A stretch of 23,119 nt of DNA, from NCBI GenBank assembly GCA_002415025.1, contig DIBR01000068.1, positions 3,166-26,284 on the forward strand. The letters are read 5' to 3'. Every line of letters begins with the position of its first letter. Within the stretch, counting starts at the first letter, position 1. Below, piece by piece: positions 1 to 6,688 of the stretch. The position numbers were made by a program, and so were the translations under genes. This DNA comes from Spongiibacteraceae bacterium UBA5047 (lineage in GTDB: Bacteria; Pseudomonadota; Gammaproteobacteria; Pseudomonadales; Spongiibacteraceae). The notes beneath the pieces were generated by a model. It was not told the DNA's origin. It did not search any database and saw only the letters and a program-made list of their open reading frames with translations.

Positions 1-515
1 CCGTTGTGGTGGCGCTGAGTAATGAGCCAGCCCCCGGTGTGCTCCTTACGCAACGATCACCGCATTTGAGCCTGCATGCCGGCGAGATAGCCTTTCCGGG
101 TGGCAAGCAGGACGAGAGTGATGAAAGCCTGTTGCACACCGCTGTGCGTGAGATGGAAGAAGAGGTGGGTATTTCAACGGCGCAGTTTGAGGCGCTCGGC
201 GCGCTTCACCAGCGTATTACCCGCACCAAAATTCGGGTAACGCCTTTTATCGGTATTTTGCCCGCAGATGTGACGCTGAGGATTAATCATGATGAACTGG
301 ACAGCGCTTTTTATGTCCCTGTAGATCAACTCTGCAGCGGAGATTTATTTTCCGTGGTAAATGTGCTGGACAATGGTGTGACCAAGCGCGTGGCCCGCTT
401 TCAGTTTGGTGATTATGATATTTGGGGTGTAACCGCTATGATCCTGGCTGACGCCATGAATACGCTACTGGGCGCCCGGCTACCCATTGATACACAACCC
501 TTGGAGAACGCATGA
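1..515 (+). CDS. NUDIX hydrolase, CoA diphosphatase type (5' truncated)
   Basis: This probably hydrolyses coenzyme A or related nucleoside diphosphate derivatives, as the NudL/YeaB (UPF0035) group does. The visible protein starts mid-gene: the reading frame is open to base 3 and no start codon can be chosen. It carries the family signature LLTQRSPHLSLHAGEIAFPGG, seen here as LLTQRSPHL followed closely by HAGEIAFPGG, about bases 45-105. This runs into the NUDIX box, whose REMEEEVG core supplies the metal-binding glutamates. The C-terminus ends ILADAMNTLLG, typical of the family. The stop TGA overlaps the ATG of the next gene (ATGA at 512-515), so the two are probably translationally coupled. 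Family is confident; substrate is inferred from the UPF0035 motif only. Confidence 0.88.
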   Translation, partial: VVVALSNEPAPGVLLTQRSPHLSLHAGEIAFPGGKQDESDESLLHTAVREMEEEVGISTAQFEALGALHQRITRTKIRVTPFIGILPADVTLRINHDELDSAFYVPVDQLCSGDLFSVVNVLDNGVTKRVARFQFGDYDIWGVTAMILADAMNTLLGARLPIDTQPLENA

Positions 516-1036
516 TTTTCAGTCTTGATGATCTGCAGGTAACGCGCCACGGCGACGACCAGTTTATTGCGCACAATGCCACCGTGATCGGCAATGTCAC
601 ACTGAGCGAGTTGGTCAGCATCTGGTTCAATGTGGTGGTTCGTGGCGACGCCGAAAAAATTTCTATCGGTGCGCGCAGCAATATTCAGGATGCCTCCGTG
701 TTACATGCAGATCCCGGCTTTCCCCTGCAGATTGGCGAAGACGTTACCGTGGGGCATAAAGCCATGTTGCACGGCTGCACCATAGGTGACGGTTCACTGA
801 TCGGAATTAACGCTGTGGTGCTTAACGGCGCAAAAATAGGTAAGGGCTGTTTGATCGGGGCAAATGCGCTGGTTACGGAAGGCACAGAAATTCCCGACGG
901 TTCAATGGTGTTGGGTTCGCCAGCCAAGATCAAGCGTGCGCTCTCCGACGATGAGCAGGCGGCACTGAAAATGTCGGCAGCACATTATGTGGAAAACGGT
1001 CAGCGCTTTCGCAGGGGTTTGAAGGCGGAGCCATGA
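512..1036 (+). CDS. Gamma-carbonic-anhydrase-like hexapeptide-repeat protein (YrdA family)
   Basis: A 174-residue left-handed beta-helix protein of the YrdA/PaaY/CaiE family, forming trimers that bind a metal between subunits. Isoleucine/valine-rich hexapeptide repeats run from about residue 22 to 140 (IGNVTL, IGEDVTVGHKAML, IGDGSLIG, IGKGCLIG). The expected metal-ligand histidines are H65 (VLHAD), H82 (VGHKA) and H87 (MLHGC). The ending LGSPAKIKRALSDDE is typical of the family. The loop after H65 is shorter than in E. coli YrdA. Many members lack measured carbonic anhydrase activity, so catalysis is uncertain. The start ATG overlaps the upstream stop and the stop overlaps the next start, placing it in the middle of a tightly coupled three-gene operon. 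Confidence 0.92.
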   Translation: MIFSLDDLQVTRHGDDQFIAHNATVIGNVTLSELVSIWFNVVVRGDAEKISIGARSNIQDASVLHADPGFPLQIGEDVTVGHKAMLHGCTIGDGSLIGINAVVLNGAKIGKGCLIGANALVTEGTEIPDGSMVLGSPAKIKRALSDDEQAALKMSAAHYVENGQRFRRGLKAEP

Positions 1037-1224
1037 CGGAAATTGTCAAATCACCCTGTATTTCTGTCTGCGCGCTGGATCCAGACGATATCTGTACCGG
1101 TTGCTTTCGCTCGCTTAGAGAAATTGGCGACTGGTCTTCCTACTCCAACGATGAAAAACGCGAAGTGGTCACCGAGGCGCGACAGCGGATGCGGGATTAC
1201 TTCCACTTAAGTACTACAAACTGA
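1033..1224 (+). CDS. DUF1289 family small cysteine-rich protein
   Basis: A 63-residue protein matching the DUF1289 pattern SPCIxxC...CxGCxR...EIxxW. The four cysteines are C9, C13, C21 and C24, within SPCISVCALD and CTGCFRSLREI. Such a cluster suggests zinc or iron-sulfur binding, but the function of the family is not known to me. It begins inside the stop of the carbonic-anhydrase-like gene (ATGA at 1033-1036), so it is probably translated by coupling. It ends 33 bases before the stop of a convergent gene. Length is normal for the family. Confidence 0.9.
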   Translation: MTEIVKSPCISVCALDPDDICTGCFRSLREIGDWSSYSNDEKREVVTEARQRMRDYFHLSTTN

Positions 1225-1225
1225 T

Positions 1226-1261
1226 CTGACAGGTGCTGCGAAGCGGGGTGCAGGTTGTCAG
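1226..1261. terminator. Possible weak hairpin between convergent genes
   Basis: CTGACA (1226-1231) and TGTCAG (1256-1261) can pair across a 24-base loop between the convergent stops. The right arm covers the stop codon of the minus-strand gene. The stem is only six or seven pairs and has no clear T-run, so a terminator role is a weak inference. Confidence 0.25.
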
Positions 1262-2256
1262 TCGTCGGGTAAATTGAATGTGGCCCGCCCGCGTACGGGT
1301 TTGTCTTCAGCGGCCTTTTCCTGTTTTTCATCGTCAACCGGCATCAACTCGAGTTCCAGCTTGGAGCCCTTCAAAATTGTTTCAACGGCTGAGGTTGGAG
1401 GGGGGGGCGCCTTTTTCTCGGTCGTCGCTTCACTGTCGGAATCCTCTTCCAGCGGTACCAGTTCAAACACGGCATTTTTAATGGTTTTGAGGTAGTTGGA
1501 GGTTGCCACAGGCGCAGTGTTTGCCCTCTCTTCGGGCAGAAAGGCTTTGAAAAAACCGCGCATCTCGGCTAGCTGATCTTCCAGCAGCAGGGGCACCAAT
1601 GTGGAGTACATATCCAGAAGGGTGATCGCGTTTTTGACCGAGTCGGAGCGCGTTGCCCCCTTTAGCCTGCTGGCGATAGCCTTGTTCATGATGGCCAGTT
1701 CGGCGTAGAGGTCGATCAGCCCCTGAAACTCGATGCGTCCTCCCTGGGCGCTGGTGCTGCGAAAGTACTGCCCCAGCAGATACATGCCGGTTACGCGAAA
1801 AATGTTTTCTTCCTCCGACGCGAGGGGCAAGTGGAAGCGGGCCAGGGGGCGCATGTGGTCGGTTTTGGGGCAGCCGCTCGCGGGGAGTATTAACTCAAGC
1901 ATGGAAGCGGCCGCACGCTGCATGTCGGTTTTCTGGATAACCTTACGCTCTTCGGTAATGATTTCCATTTCCACTTCGTCTATGGAACTGGTGTCGTGAA
2001 AGCGTTCCACGAGGTCATGCAGCCTGATGGCGACCGGGCAATGTGGATGCTTGTCACTCGTTAGTGGACAGTGGGAGCATTTTTTGTAATCCAGCGCGGT
2101 CCATTCCGGCGGGTTTTCAGGCGCGGGGTTTTGCAGCGCGAAACTTTCAGCATCGAGGTTAAAGTCGAACTGCTCGATTTTTTTGGGCAGGTTTATGTTG
2201 TAGGTGATTCTAACGGAATCCATAGGCGGTGGCCTGCGCGCGTCATTCATATGCAT
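1258..2256 (-). CDS. Uncharacterised cysteine-cluster protein (DUF6901-like)
   Basis: A 332-residue soluble protein with no signal peptide or membrane segment. The core (about residues 50-235) has the pattern CSHC-x9-C (C60, C63, C73), then PVAIRLHDLVERF, SIDEVEMEIITEERKV, SGCP (C129) and MRPLARFHLPLAS. I recognise this pattern as resembling the family I recall as DUF6901; the exact family number is from memory. After residue 235 the tail becomes acidic and proline-rich (EEDSDSEATTEKK, APPPPTS) and looks disordered. Three in-frame ATGs compete as start (residues 1, 3 and 12). I keep the first because a -10-like TAAACT lies exactly six bases upstream, whereas M12 has only a weak AGG. It lies downstream of the CorC-like gene on the same strand after a 122-base gap. 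Function unknown. Confidence 0.8.
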   Translation of the reverse strand: MHMNDARRPPPMDSVRITYNINLPKKIEQFDFNLDAESFALQNPAPENPPEWTALDYKKCSHCPLTSDKHPHCPVAIRLHDLVERFHDTSSIDEVEMEIITEERKVIQKTDMQRAAASMLELILPASGCPKTDHMRPLARFHLPLASEEENIFRVTGMYLLGQYFRSTSAQGGRIEFQGLIDLYAELAIMNKAIASRLKGATRSDSVKNAITLLDMYSTLVPLLLEDQLAEMRGFFKAFLPEERANTAPVATSNYLKTIKNAVFELVPLEEDSDSEATTEKKAPPPPTSAVETILKGSKLELELMPVDDEKQEKAAEDKPVRGRATFNLPDD

Positions 2257-2268
2257 GTCACAAGTTTA
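2257..2268 (-). promoter_or_regulatory. -10-like hexamer predicting a leaderless mRNA for the cysteine-cluster gene
   Basis: Read on the minus strand, TAAACT (plus-strand 2263-2268) is followed by six bases (TGTGAC) and then the ATG at 2256. Initiation would fall on the A of the start codon. There is no Shine-Dalgarno sequence. A second TAAACT lies about 15 bases further upstream and could give a short leader instead. No convincing -35 is visible. Confidence 0.4.
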
Positions 2269-2378
2269 ATGTGCCGCAGTTTACCTGCTCTGCTGACGAA
2301 AGTAATGGCGGCAGATCGCATCTTTACGCATGCCGATAAGTTATAGGTTTGTAGCTTTTCGCGCTTGGCGAATGACGT

Positions 2379-3659
2379 CTACTTCTTTTTCTTTTTGGAT
2401 TTTTTCTGGGGCAGGGTGCTAACGCTCTTGAGCAGGTTGTCTTTAATCTCTTCAATCTGGAAGGCGTACTTGCCGAGGCGCACGCAAACCAGTCCATCGG
2501 GGAATGATTCCAGATGTTCCAGCAGCAGCCCGTTTAATGTTTTAGGCCCGTCTGTCGGAAGCTCCCACGACAGGGAGCGGTTGATGTCGCGAATGGTCGC
2601 GGTGCCGTCAATAACATGACTGCCATCTTTTTGCTGAACGATATCCTGATTGTTGTCCTCGATCAGGTTGGAAGTGAACTCACCGACAATCTCCTCCAAT
2701 AAATCTTCCAGTGTGACAATGCCTTGCACTACTCCGTATTCATCCACCACAACGCCCTGACGGTGTTTGTGCTTCTGGAAGTTGAATAGCTGGGTGTGCA
2801 AAGGCGTGCTTTCGGGAACAAAATAGGGGTCTTTTACCGCGTTCATTAACAGGTTCAGTTTTACCTGTCCGTGCTCGTCAATACTGGATATCACATCGCG
2901 TTGGTGGAGAATGCCAACAATATTATTGATGTCTTCCCGGTACACCGGCATGCGGGTGAATTCGGATTGTTGCAGCCTGCGCAAGATGGTTTGAACATCG
3001 TCGTCCAGATCAATGCCGTAAACCTCATTGCGCGGAATCATGATGTCATCCACGGTGACCTGCTCCAGGTCGAGGATATTCATCAGCATGCCCTGATGGC
3101 GTTTGGGGATCATGTGGCCCGCTTCACCAACGATGGTGCGCAGCTCGTCCATGCTTAGGTGTTCGGTACTGTTGTTGGCTTCAAAGCCGGTAAAGCGGAG
3201 GAAGAAATGAATTACCCGGTTTACCACCCAGATCACCGGGAACAGCACTGTTTTCAGGGGCAGCAAGACATAGCTGACTTTAAACGCCACGCCCTCGGAG
3301 TGATAGGCGGCCACGGTTTTGGGGATGATTTCGGCAAAGATCAGGAAAACCAGCGTCAGCAGGATTGAGGCCGGGACTACGGCGTTGTCGCCGTAGAGGC
3401 GAATGGCAAGCACCGTGGCGGTAGCCGCCGCGAGATTATTGACCAGATTGTTGCCAATAAGAATGGTGCTGATCAGGCTTTCAGGCTCTTCCAGCAGCTT
3501 GGTGGCCTTGTTCGCGCCCTTATGCCCACTTTTCGCCAGATGACGCAGACGATAGCGATTGAGCGCCATCATGCCTGTTTCAGAACCAGAGAAAAACCCG
3601 GAGAGAAGAATTAGACAGCCTATCAGGCCGAAGAGAAAACCCAGCGGTGCCTCGTTCAA
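2379..3659 (-). CDS. CorC/HlyC-type CBS-domain membrane protein (CNNM-like, YfjD family)
   Basis: An inner-membrane protein of 426 residues with three parts in order. First is an N-terminal DUF21/CNNM region with about four hydrophobic segments (residues ~5-28, 62-85, 95-112, 128-152) and the family motif SGSETGMMALNRYRLRHL. Next is a CBS pair (about 205-335; MIPRNEVYGID, VVVDEYGVVQGIVTLEDLLEEIVGE). Last is a CorC_HlyC C-terminal domain (about 345-412; VIDGTATIRDINRSL). Relatives are linked to Mg/Co efflux, but the substrate here is not shown. The start is a TTG, forced by an in-frame stop three codons upstream, with GAGG a few bases before it. The protein ends in a polybasic tail, KKSKKKKK. 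It follows ypjD on the same strand, a pairing also found in Pseudomonas. Confidence 0.93.
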   Translation of the reverse strand: MNEAPLGFLFGLIGCLILLSGFFSGSETGMMALNRYRLRHLAKSGHKGANKATKLLEEPESLISTILIGNNLVNNLAAATATVLAIRLYGDNAVVPASILLTLVFLIFAEIIPKTVAAYHSEGVAFKVSYVLLPLKTVLFPVIWVVNRVIHFFLRFTGFEANNSTEHLSMDELRTIVGEAGHMIPKRHQGMLMNILDLEQVTVDDIMIPRNEVYGIDLDDDVQTILRRLQQSEFTRMPVYREDINNIVGILHQRDVISSIDEHGQVKLNLLMNAVKDPYFVPESTPLHTQLFNFQKHKHRQGVVVDEYGVVQGIVTLEDLLEEIVGEFTSNLIEDNNQDIVQQKDGSHVIDGTATIRDINRSLSWELPTDGPKTLNGLLLEHLESFPDGLVCVRLGKYAFQIEEIKDNLLKSVSTLPQKKSKKKKK

Positions 3660-3668
3660 GAAGCCTCA

Positions 3669-3736
3669 AACCCCTGCAATGCGAAAAGAAGGCGTATCTT
3701 GAAGAAAATTGACGGAACAGGCAAGGGGCAGGGGTT
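3669..3736. repeat. Inverted repeat between ypjD and the CorC-like gene
   Basis: AACCCCTGC (3669-3677) is the exact complement of GCAGGGGTT (3728-3736), with 50 bases between. The right arm overlaps the ypjD stop. Such a long loop makes a functional hairpin uncertain. It may be chance or may limit readthrough between the genes. Confidence 0.3.
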
Positions 3737-4529
3737 AACTGCGTTGCAGCAACACTTCCAGAACAAATTTTGAGCCCAGATAACCGATCAGCAACAGGGC
3801 AAAAGCGAGCAGCGTCCAGCGGATGGCTGTGCGGCTGCGCCAGCCCAGTTGGTGCCTGCCTATAAGCAGTGTGCCGAAGCACAGCCAGGCGAGTATCGAA
3901 AAGACACTCTTGTGAACAAGATGCTGGGCAAATAAATCGTCCACATAGTAGACGCCTGTCCCGATTGATAGTGTCAGTAGCACGAAACCGATCAGCACCA
4001 GCTCGAACAGCATGTCTTCCATGGTGACCAGGGGCGGGAGCACCCTGAGAATGCCGCGTAATTGATGGTGTTTGAGGCGATATTCCTGAATGGCCAGTGT
4101 GACCGCCTGAATGGCAGCAATAGTCAGTACGCTATAGCTCAGCAGTGACAGCACAATATGACTAAGCACACCGCCGGGATGTTCAATCAGTTTGGGCGGA
4201 GAGCCGGCGAGCAGGTTAATGAGCAGTAGCGCGGCGGTGAAAGGGAAAATCGCAACCAGAATGCTGAGCAGTGGGCGAATGATGCCACTGAGCAGGGTGA
4301 GCGTGACCACAAACCAGCTGATCAGGATGCTGACCTGAGACAGGCTGATATTCATGCCGGTAGCGGTAATCAGCCCGGTGTAACTGGCGGCCCCGTGACT
4401 AAGTGCAGCCAGCACACCCAGCCACAGTGCAACCTTGTAGCGCGGATGACCCTGCCGGATTTCCTGCCAGAGCAGGCCGGTTGCCACGGTATACAGTGCA
4501 ATTGCCAGCAGACTGCTTGCAGTGTTCAT
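3735..4529 (-). CDS. ypjD: YpjD, cytochrome c assembly (CcsA/CcmC-like) membrane protein
   Basis: A 264-residue protein that is almost entirely hydrophobic, with about eight membrane segments. It matches the Cytochrom_C_asm (CcsA/CcmC/CcmF-like) family: conserved histidines in ALSHGAA, VLSHIVLSLLSYSVL and LVHKSVFSILAWLCFG, and the ending RHQLGWRSRTAIRWTL. Relatives handle heme at the membrane, but YpjD itself has no settled role and has been tied to quality control around its neighbours only by context. It is transcribed divergently from ffh with a 198-base gap. That arrangement is common in Gammaproteobacteria and supports the call. The ATG has no close Shine-Dalgarno; AAGGA lies about 16 bases upstream. 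Confidence 0.9.
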   Translation of the reverse strand: MNTASSLLAIALYTVATGLLWQEIRQGHPRYKVALWLGVLAALSHGAASYTGLITATGMNISLSQVSILISWFVVTLTLLSGIIRPLLSILVAIFPFTAALLLINLLAGSPPKLIEHPGGVLSHIVLSLLSYSVLTIAAIQAVTLAIQEYRLKHHQLRGILRVLPPLVTMEDMLFELVLIGFVLLTLSIGTGVYYVDDLFAQHLVHKSVFSILAWLCFGTLLIGRHQLGWRSRTAIRWTLLAFALLLIGYLGSKFVLEVLLQRS

Positions 4530-4626
4530 GGGTGGCCGTGGTGTCCTTGTTCAGTATTCGCGCTTTCGGTTTGCTCGCCAGCGCAGTATGCAATGCTTTA
4601 CGGTGGGGATGTTGGCATTAGTTCGT

Positions 4627-4639
4627 TATAATGCCGCCC
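4627..4639 (+). promoter_or_regulatory. Probable ffh promoter -10 with GC-rich discriminator
   Basis: A perfect TATAAT (4627-4632) is followed by GCCGCCC. The -35 region at the expected spacing is poor, so the promoter is judged mainly on the -10. It would give a leader of about 88 bases before ffh. Confidence 0.5.
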
Positions 4640-4686
4640 TGATTTTATTGGTCACGATTGTAAGCGTGTTGGCAATGCCCTGTCGA

Positions 4687-4722
4687 CAGCTCCTCATCGT
4701 GCGAATTACGGCAAGAGAGCTG
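4687..4722 (+). promoter_or_regulatory. Leader hairpin overlapping the ffh ribosome-binding site
   Basis: CAGCTC (4687-4692) pairs with GAGCTG (4717-4722). The right arm overlaps the only Shine-Dalgarno-like run (AAGAGAG, 4713-4719) before the ffh ATG at 4728. Folding would therefore hide the ribosome-binding site. Regulation is inferred only from this geometry. Confidence 0.3.
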
Positions 4723-4727
4723 ATTGC

Positions 4728-6107
4728 ATGTTTGAAAATCTTACCGATCGATTATCGTCTACCCTGCGCGCGGTAACTGGCCAGGCGCGCCTGACCGACG
4801 ACAATATAAAAGACACCATGCGCGAAGTGCGCAAGGCCTTGCTTGAGGCGGATGTGGCCCTGCCTGTGGTCAAGCAGTTCGTTGAGGTCGTGCGTGAGCG
4901 CGCCGTGGGGCAGGATGTCAGTAAAAGCCTCAGCCCGGGCCAGATGTTTGTCAAAATCGTCCAGCAGGAGCTGGAGCGCATTATGGGCTCCCAGGCCGAG
5001 GGCCTGAATTTTGCTACCCAGCCGCCGGCGGTCATCCTGATGGCGGGCCTGCAGGGTGCCGGTAAGACCACCTCGGTTGCGAAGCTGGCAAGGTACTTAA
5101 AAGAGAAAGAAAAGAAAAAGGTCATGGTGGTCAGTGCTGACGTTTATCGCCCGGCGGCGATCAAGCAGCTTGAGACACTGGCCGCGGACGTGGGCGCCAC
5201 CTTTTTTAACAGCTCCGCTGATCAAAAGCCTGTGGATATTGCCAATGCGGCGCTGGCGGAGGCAAAGCTCAAGTTTCACGACGTGCTGATTGTTGATACT
5301 GCAGGCCGGCTGGCTGTCGATGAAGCCATGATGGCAGAGATTCAGCAGTTGCACGCGGCTATCAAGCCCATAGAAACCCTGTTCGTGGTTGACGCCATGA
5401 CCGGTCAGGATGCGGCAAACACCGCCAAGGCCTTTAGTGACGCCCTGCCACTGACGGGCGTGGTGCTGACCAAGTCAGACGCCGATTCGCGCGGTGGTGC
5501 GGCGCTCTCGGTTAAACATATCACGGGCAAACCCATCAAATTTCTGGGGGTGGGCGAGAAAACTGACGCGCTGGAAACCTTTCACCCGGACCGGATTGCC
5601 TCGCGCATACTCGGTATGGGCGATGTGCTGTCGCTGATTGAAGAGGCCGAACAGAAGCTGGACAAAGGCAAGGCCGAGAAGCTGGCGGCGAAGCTCAAGA
5701 AGGGCAAGAAGTTCGACTTGAGCGACCTGAAAGACCAGCTCCAGCAGATGCAGAACATGGGCGGCATTACCGGCATGCTCGACAAACTGCCCGGCATGGG
5801 GCAAATGGCCCAGGCCGCACAGGCGCAGGTTGATACCAAAATGTTCAAACGCATGGAGGCGATTATCGATTCCATGACACCCGCCGAGCGACGTAATCCC
5901 GATCTGCTCAACGGCTCACGCAAACGTCGTATCACGCTGGGTTCGGGCACGGAGTTGCAGGATTTGAATCGCCTGCTCAAGCAGCACAAGCAAATGCAGA
6001 AAATGATGAAGAAAATGGGCAAGAAAGGCGGTATGGCCAATATGATGCGCGGAATGGGGGGCATGATGCCGCCCGGTGGTCCGGGAGGGCGCTTTCCCGG
6101 GATGTGA
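4728..6107 (+). CDS. ffh: Signal recognition particle protein Ffh (SRP54)
   Basis: The GTPase subunit of the signal recognition particle. With 4.5S RNA it binds signal sequences of nascent membrane proteins and delivers ribosomes to FtsY. The protein has 459 residues and the normal order of domains: N domain (1-~95), then a G domain with P-loop GLQGAGKT (107-114), DVYRPAA (138-144), DTAGR (190-194) and TKSD (248-251). The C-terminal M domain (~300-459) is rich in methionine and glycine (MMKKMGKKGG, MRGMGGMMPPGG), as expected for signal-peptide binding. The start ATG has a modest AAGAGAG ribosome site. The gene is followed by a 7-pair hairpin and a repeat-rich gap. No 4.5S RNA gene is seen here. 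Confidence 0.98.
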   Translation: MFENLTDRLSSTLRAVTGQARLTDDNIKDTMREVRKALLEADVALPVVKQFVEVVRERAVGQDVSKSLSPGQMFVKIVQQELERIMGSQAEGLNFATQPPAVILMAGLQGAGKTTSVAKLARYLKEKEKKKVMVVSADVYRPAAIKQLETLAADVGATFFNSSADQKPVDIANAALAEAKLKFHDVLIVDTAGRLAVDEAMMAEIQQLHAAIKPIETLFVVDAMTGQDAANTAKAFSDALPLTGVVLTKSDADSRGGAALSVKHITGKPIKFLGVGEKTDALETFHPDRIASRILGMGDVLSLIEEAEQKLDKGKAEKLAAKLKKGKKFDLSDLKDQLQQMQNMGGITGMLDKLPGMGQMAQAAQAQVDTKMFKRMEAIIDSMTPAERRNPDLLNGSRKRRITLGSGTELQDLNRLLKQHKQMQKMMKKMGKKGGMANMMRGMGGMMPPGGPGGRFPGM

Positions 6108-6109
6108 GT

Positions 6110-6126
6110 GGGCCACAAAGTGGCCC
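6110..6126 (+). terminator. Hairpin after ffh
   Basis: GGGCCAC-AAA-GTGGCCC starts three bases after the ffh stop. It is a perfect 7-pair stem with a three-base loop. It lacks a T-run, so it may slow or protect transcripts rather than be a classical rho-independent terminator. Confidence 0.4.
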
Positions 6127-6127
6127 G

Positions 6128-6270
6128 GTCGGACGTCTGTCGTCGGACGTGGAAGATTCGCTGGGTGGCAGGGCCTTCGGGGTTTGGGCTTTGATTAGAC
6201 GCTTCAGTGATGTCCAGTTAGGGTGGTTTGTATGTGTTTAGCGTCCGACGTCAGACATCCGACGTCAGGC
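6128..6270. repeat. Inverted pair of 14-base-period GACGTC-type repeats
   Basis: The left unit (6128-6150) holds GTCGGACGT twice with a 14-base period. The right unit (6241-6270) holds TCCGACGTCAG twice, also with a 14-base period (6244-6254 and 6258-6268). The left unit matches the reverse complement of 6241-6263 at 20 of 23 positions, so the two can pair across about 90 bases. A related sequence occurs at 11548-11571. Confidence 0.65.
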
Positions 6271-6294
6271 CAGCCCCAAAACGGCAAAAAACCG

Positions 6295-6323
6295 TTTCAT
6301 TTTCAAGCGCTTTCCCTTAGAAT
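6295..6323 (+). promoter_or_regulatory. Likely rpsP operon promoter
   Basis: TTTCAT (6295-6300), a 17-base spacer and TAGAAT (6318-6323) are followed by the GC-rich GTCGCGCC. The -10 is good and the -35 weak. It sits about 100 bases before rpsP and would drive rpsP-rimM-trmD-rplS. Confidence 0.5.
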
Positions 6324-6428
6324 GTCGCGCCTTTGAAGGCCTCTCATATGTCGCGGGGCTGCAAGACTGATTTAAATACCGGCCGGGTCTTTGTGGATTC
6401 GGCTGAAAACTGTAGGAAATTCAATAGC

Positions 6429-6674
6429 ATGGTAACAATTCGTTTGTCGCGTGGCGGCTCCAAAAAGCGCCCGTTCTACCACCTGACTGTCACTGACAGC
6501 CGCAACTCGCGCGATGGCCGTTTCATTGAGCGTGTTGGTTTTTTTAACCCGGTAGCACGTGGTCAGGAAGAGCGTTTGCGCGTTGACCAGGCTCGTGTTG
6601 AGCATTGGGTTGCTCAAGGTGCCCAGCTGTCTGACCGCGTGGCCAAGCTGGTGTCTGAAGCGTCAGCAGCGTAA
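6429..6674 (+). CDS. rpsP: 30S ribosomal protein S16
   Basis: A small-subunit ribosomal protein of 81 residues, the usual length. The start MVTIRLSRGGSKKRPFYHL and the stretch NSRDGRFIERVGFFNP are diagnostic. A longer reading from a TTG at 6333 would add 32 unconserved residues, so I use the ATG at 6429. An AGGA lies 11 bases upstream, a slightly long spacing. It is first in the classical rpsP-rimM-trmD-rplS operon. The stop TAA is 14 bases before the GTG usually taken as the rimM start. Confidence 0.97.
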   Translation: MVTIRLSRGGSKKRPFYHLTVTDSRNSRDGRFIERVGFFNPVARGQEERLRVDQARVEHWVAQGAQLSDRVAKLVSEASAA

Positions 6675-6688
6675 TTACACCCACTCCG

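Larger units (their letters stand above)
6108..6428 (+). other. 321-base gene-free gap between ffh and rpsP
   Basis: This gap has no convincing gene. It holds a hairpin just after ffh (6110-6126), two 14-base-period GACGTC-type repeats in inverted orientation (6128-6150 and 6241-6270), a likely rpsP promoter (6295-6323) and the rpsP leader with a small hairpin GCCTT-TG-AAGGC (6329-6340). Bases 6151-6240 show nothing I recognise. Confidence 0.7.

Noticed and set aside
4530..4727. A 4.5S RNA or tRNA gene in the ypjD-ffh gap
   Set aside because: No cloverleaf, CCA end or 4.5S-like long hairpin with GGAA tetraloop was found; the gap reads as promoter plus leader.
5582..6118. 178-residue minus-strand frame over the 3' part of ffh
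   Set aside because: Antisense shadow of the methionine-rich M domain; no ribosome site or recognisable domain.
6333..6428. N-terminal extension of S16 from a TTG
   Set aside because: S16 normally starts MVTIRL; the extension is unconserved leader sequence with a hairpin and no ribosome site.
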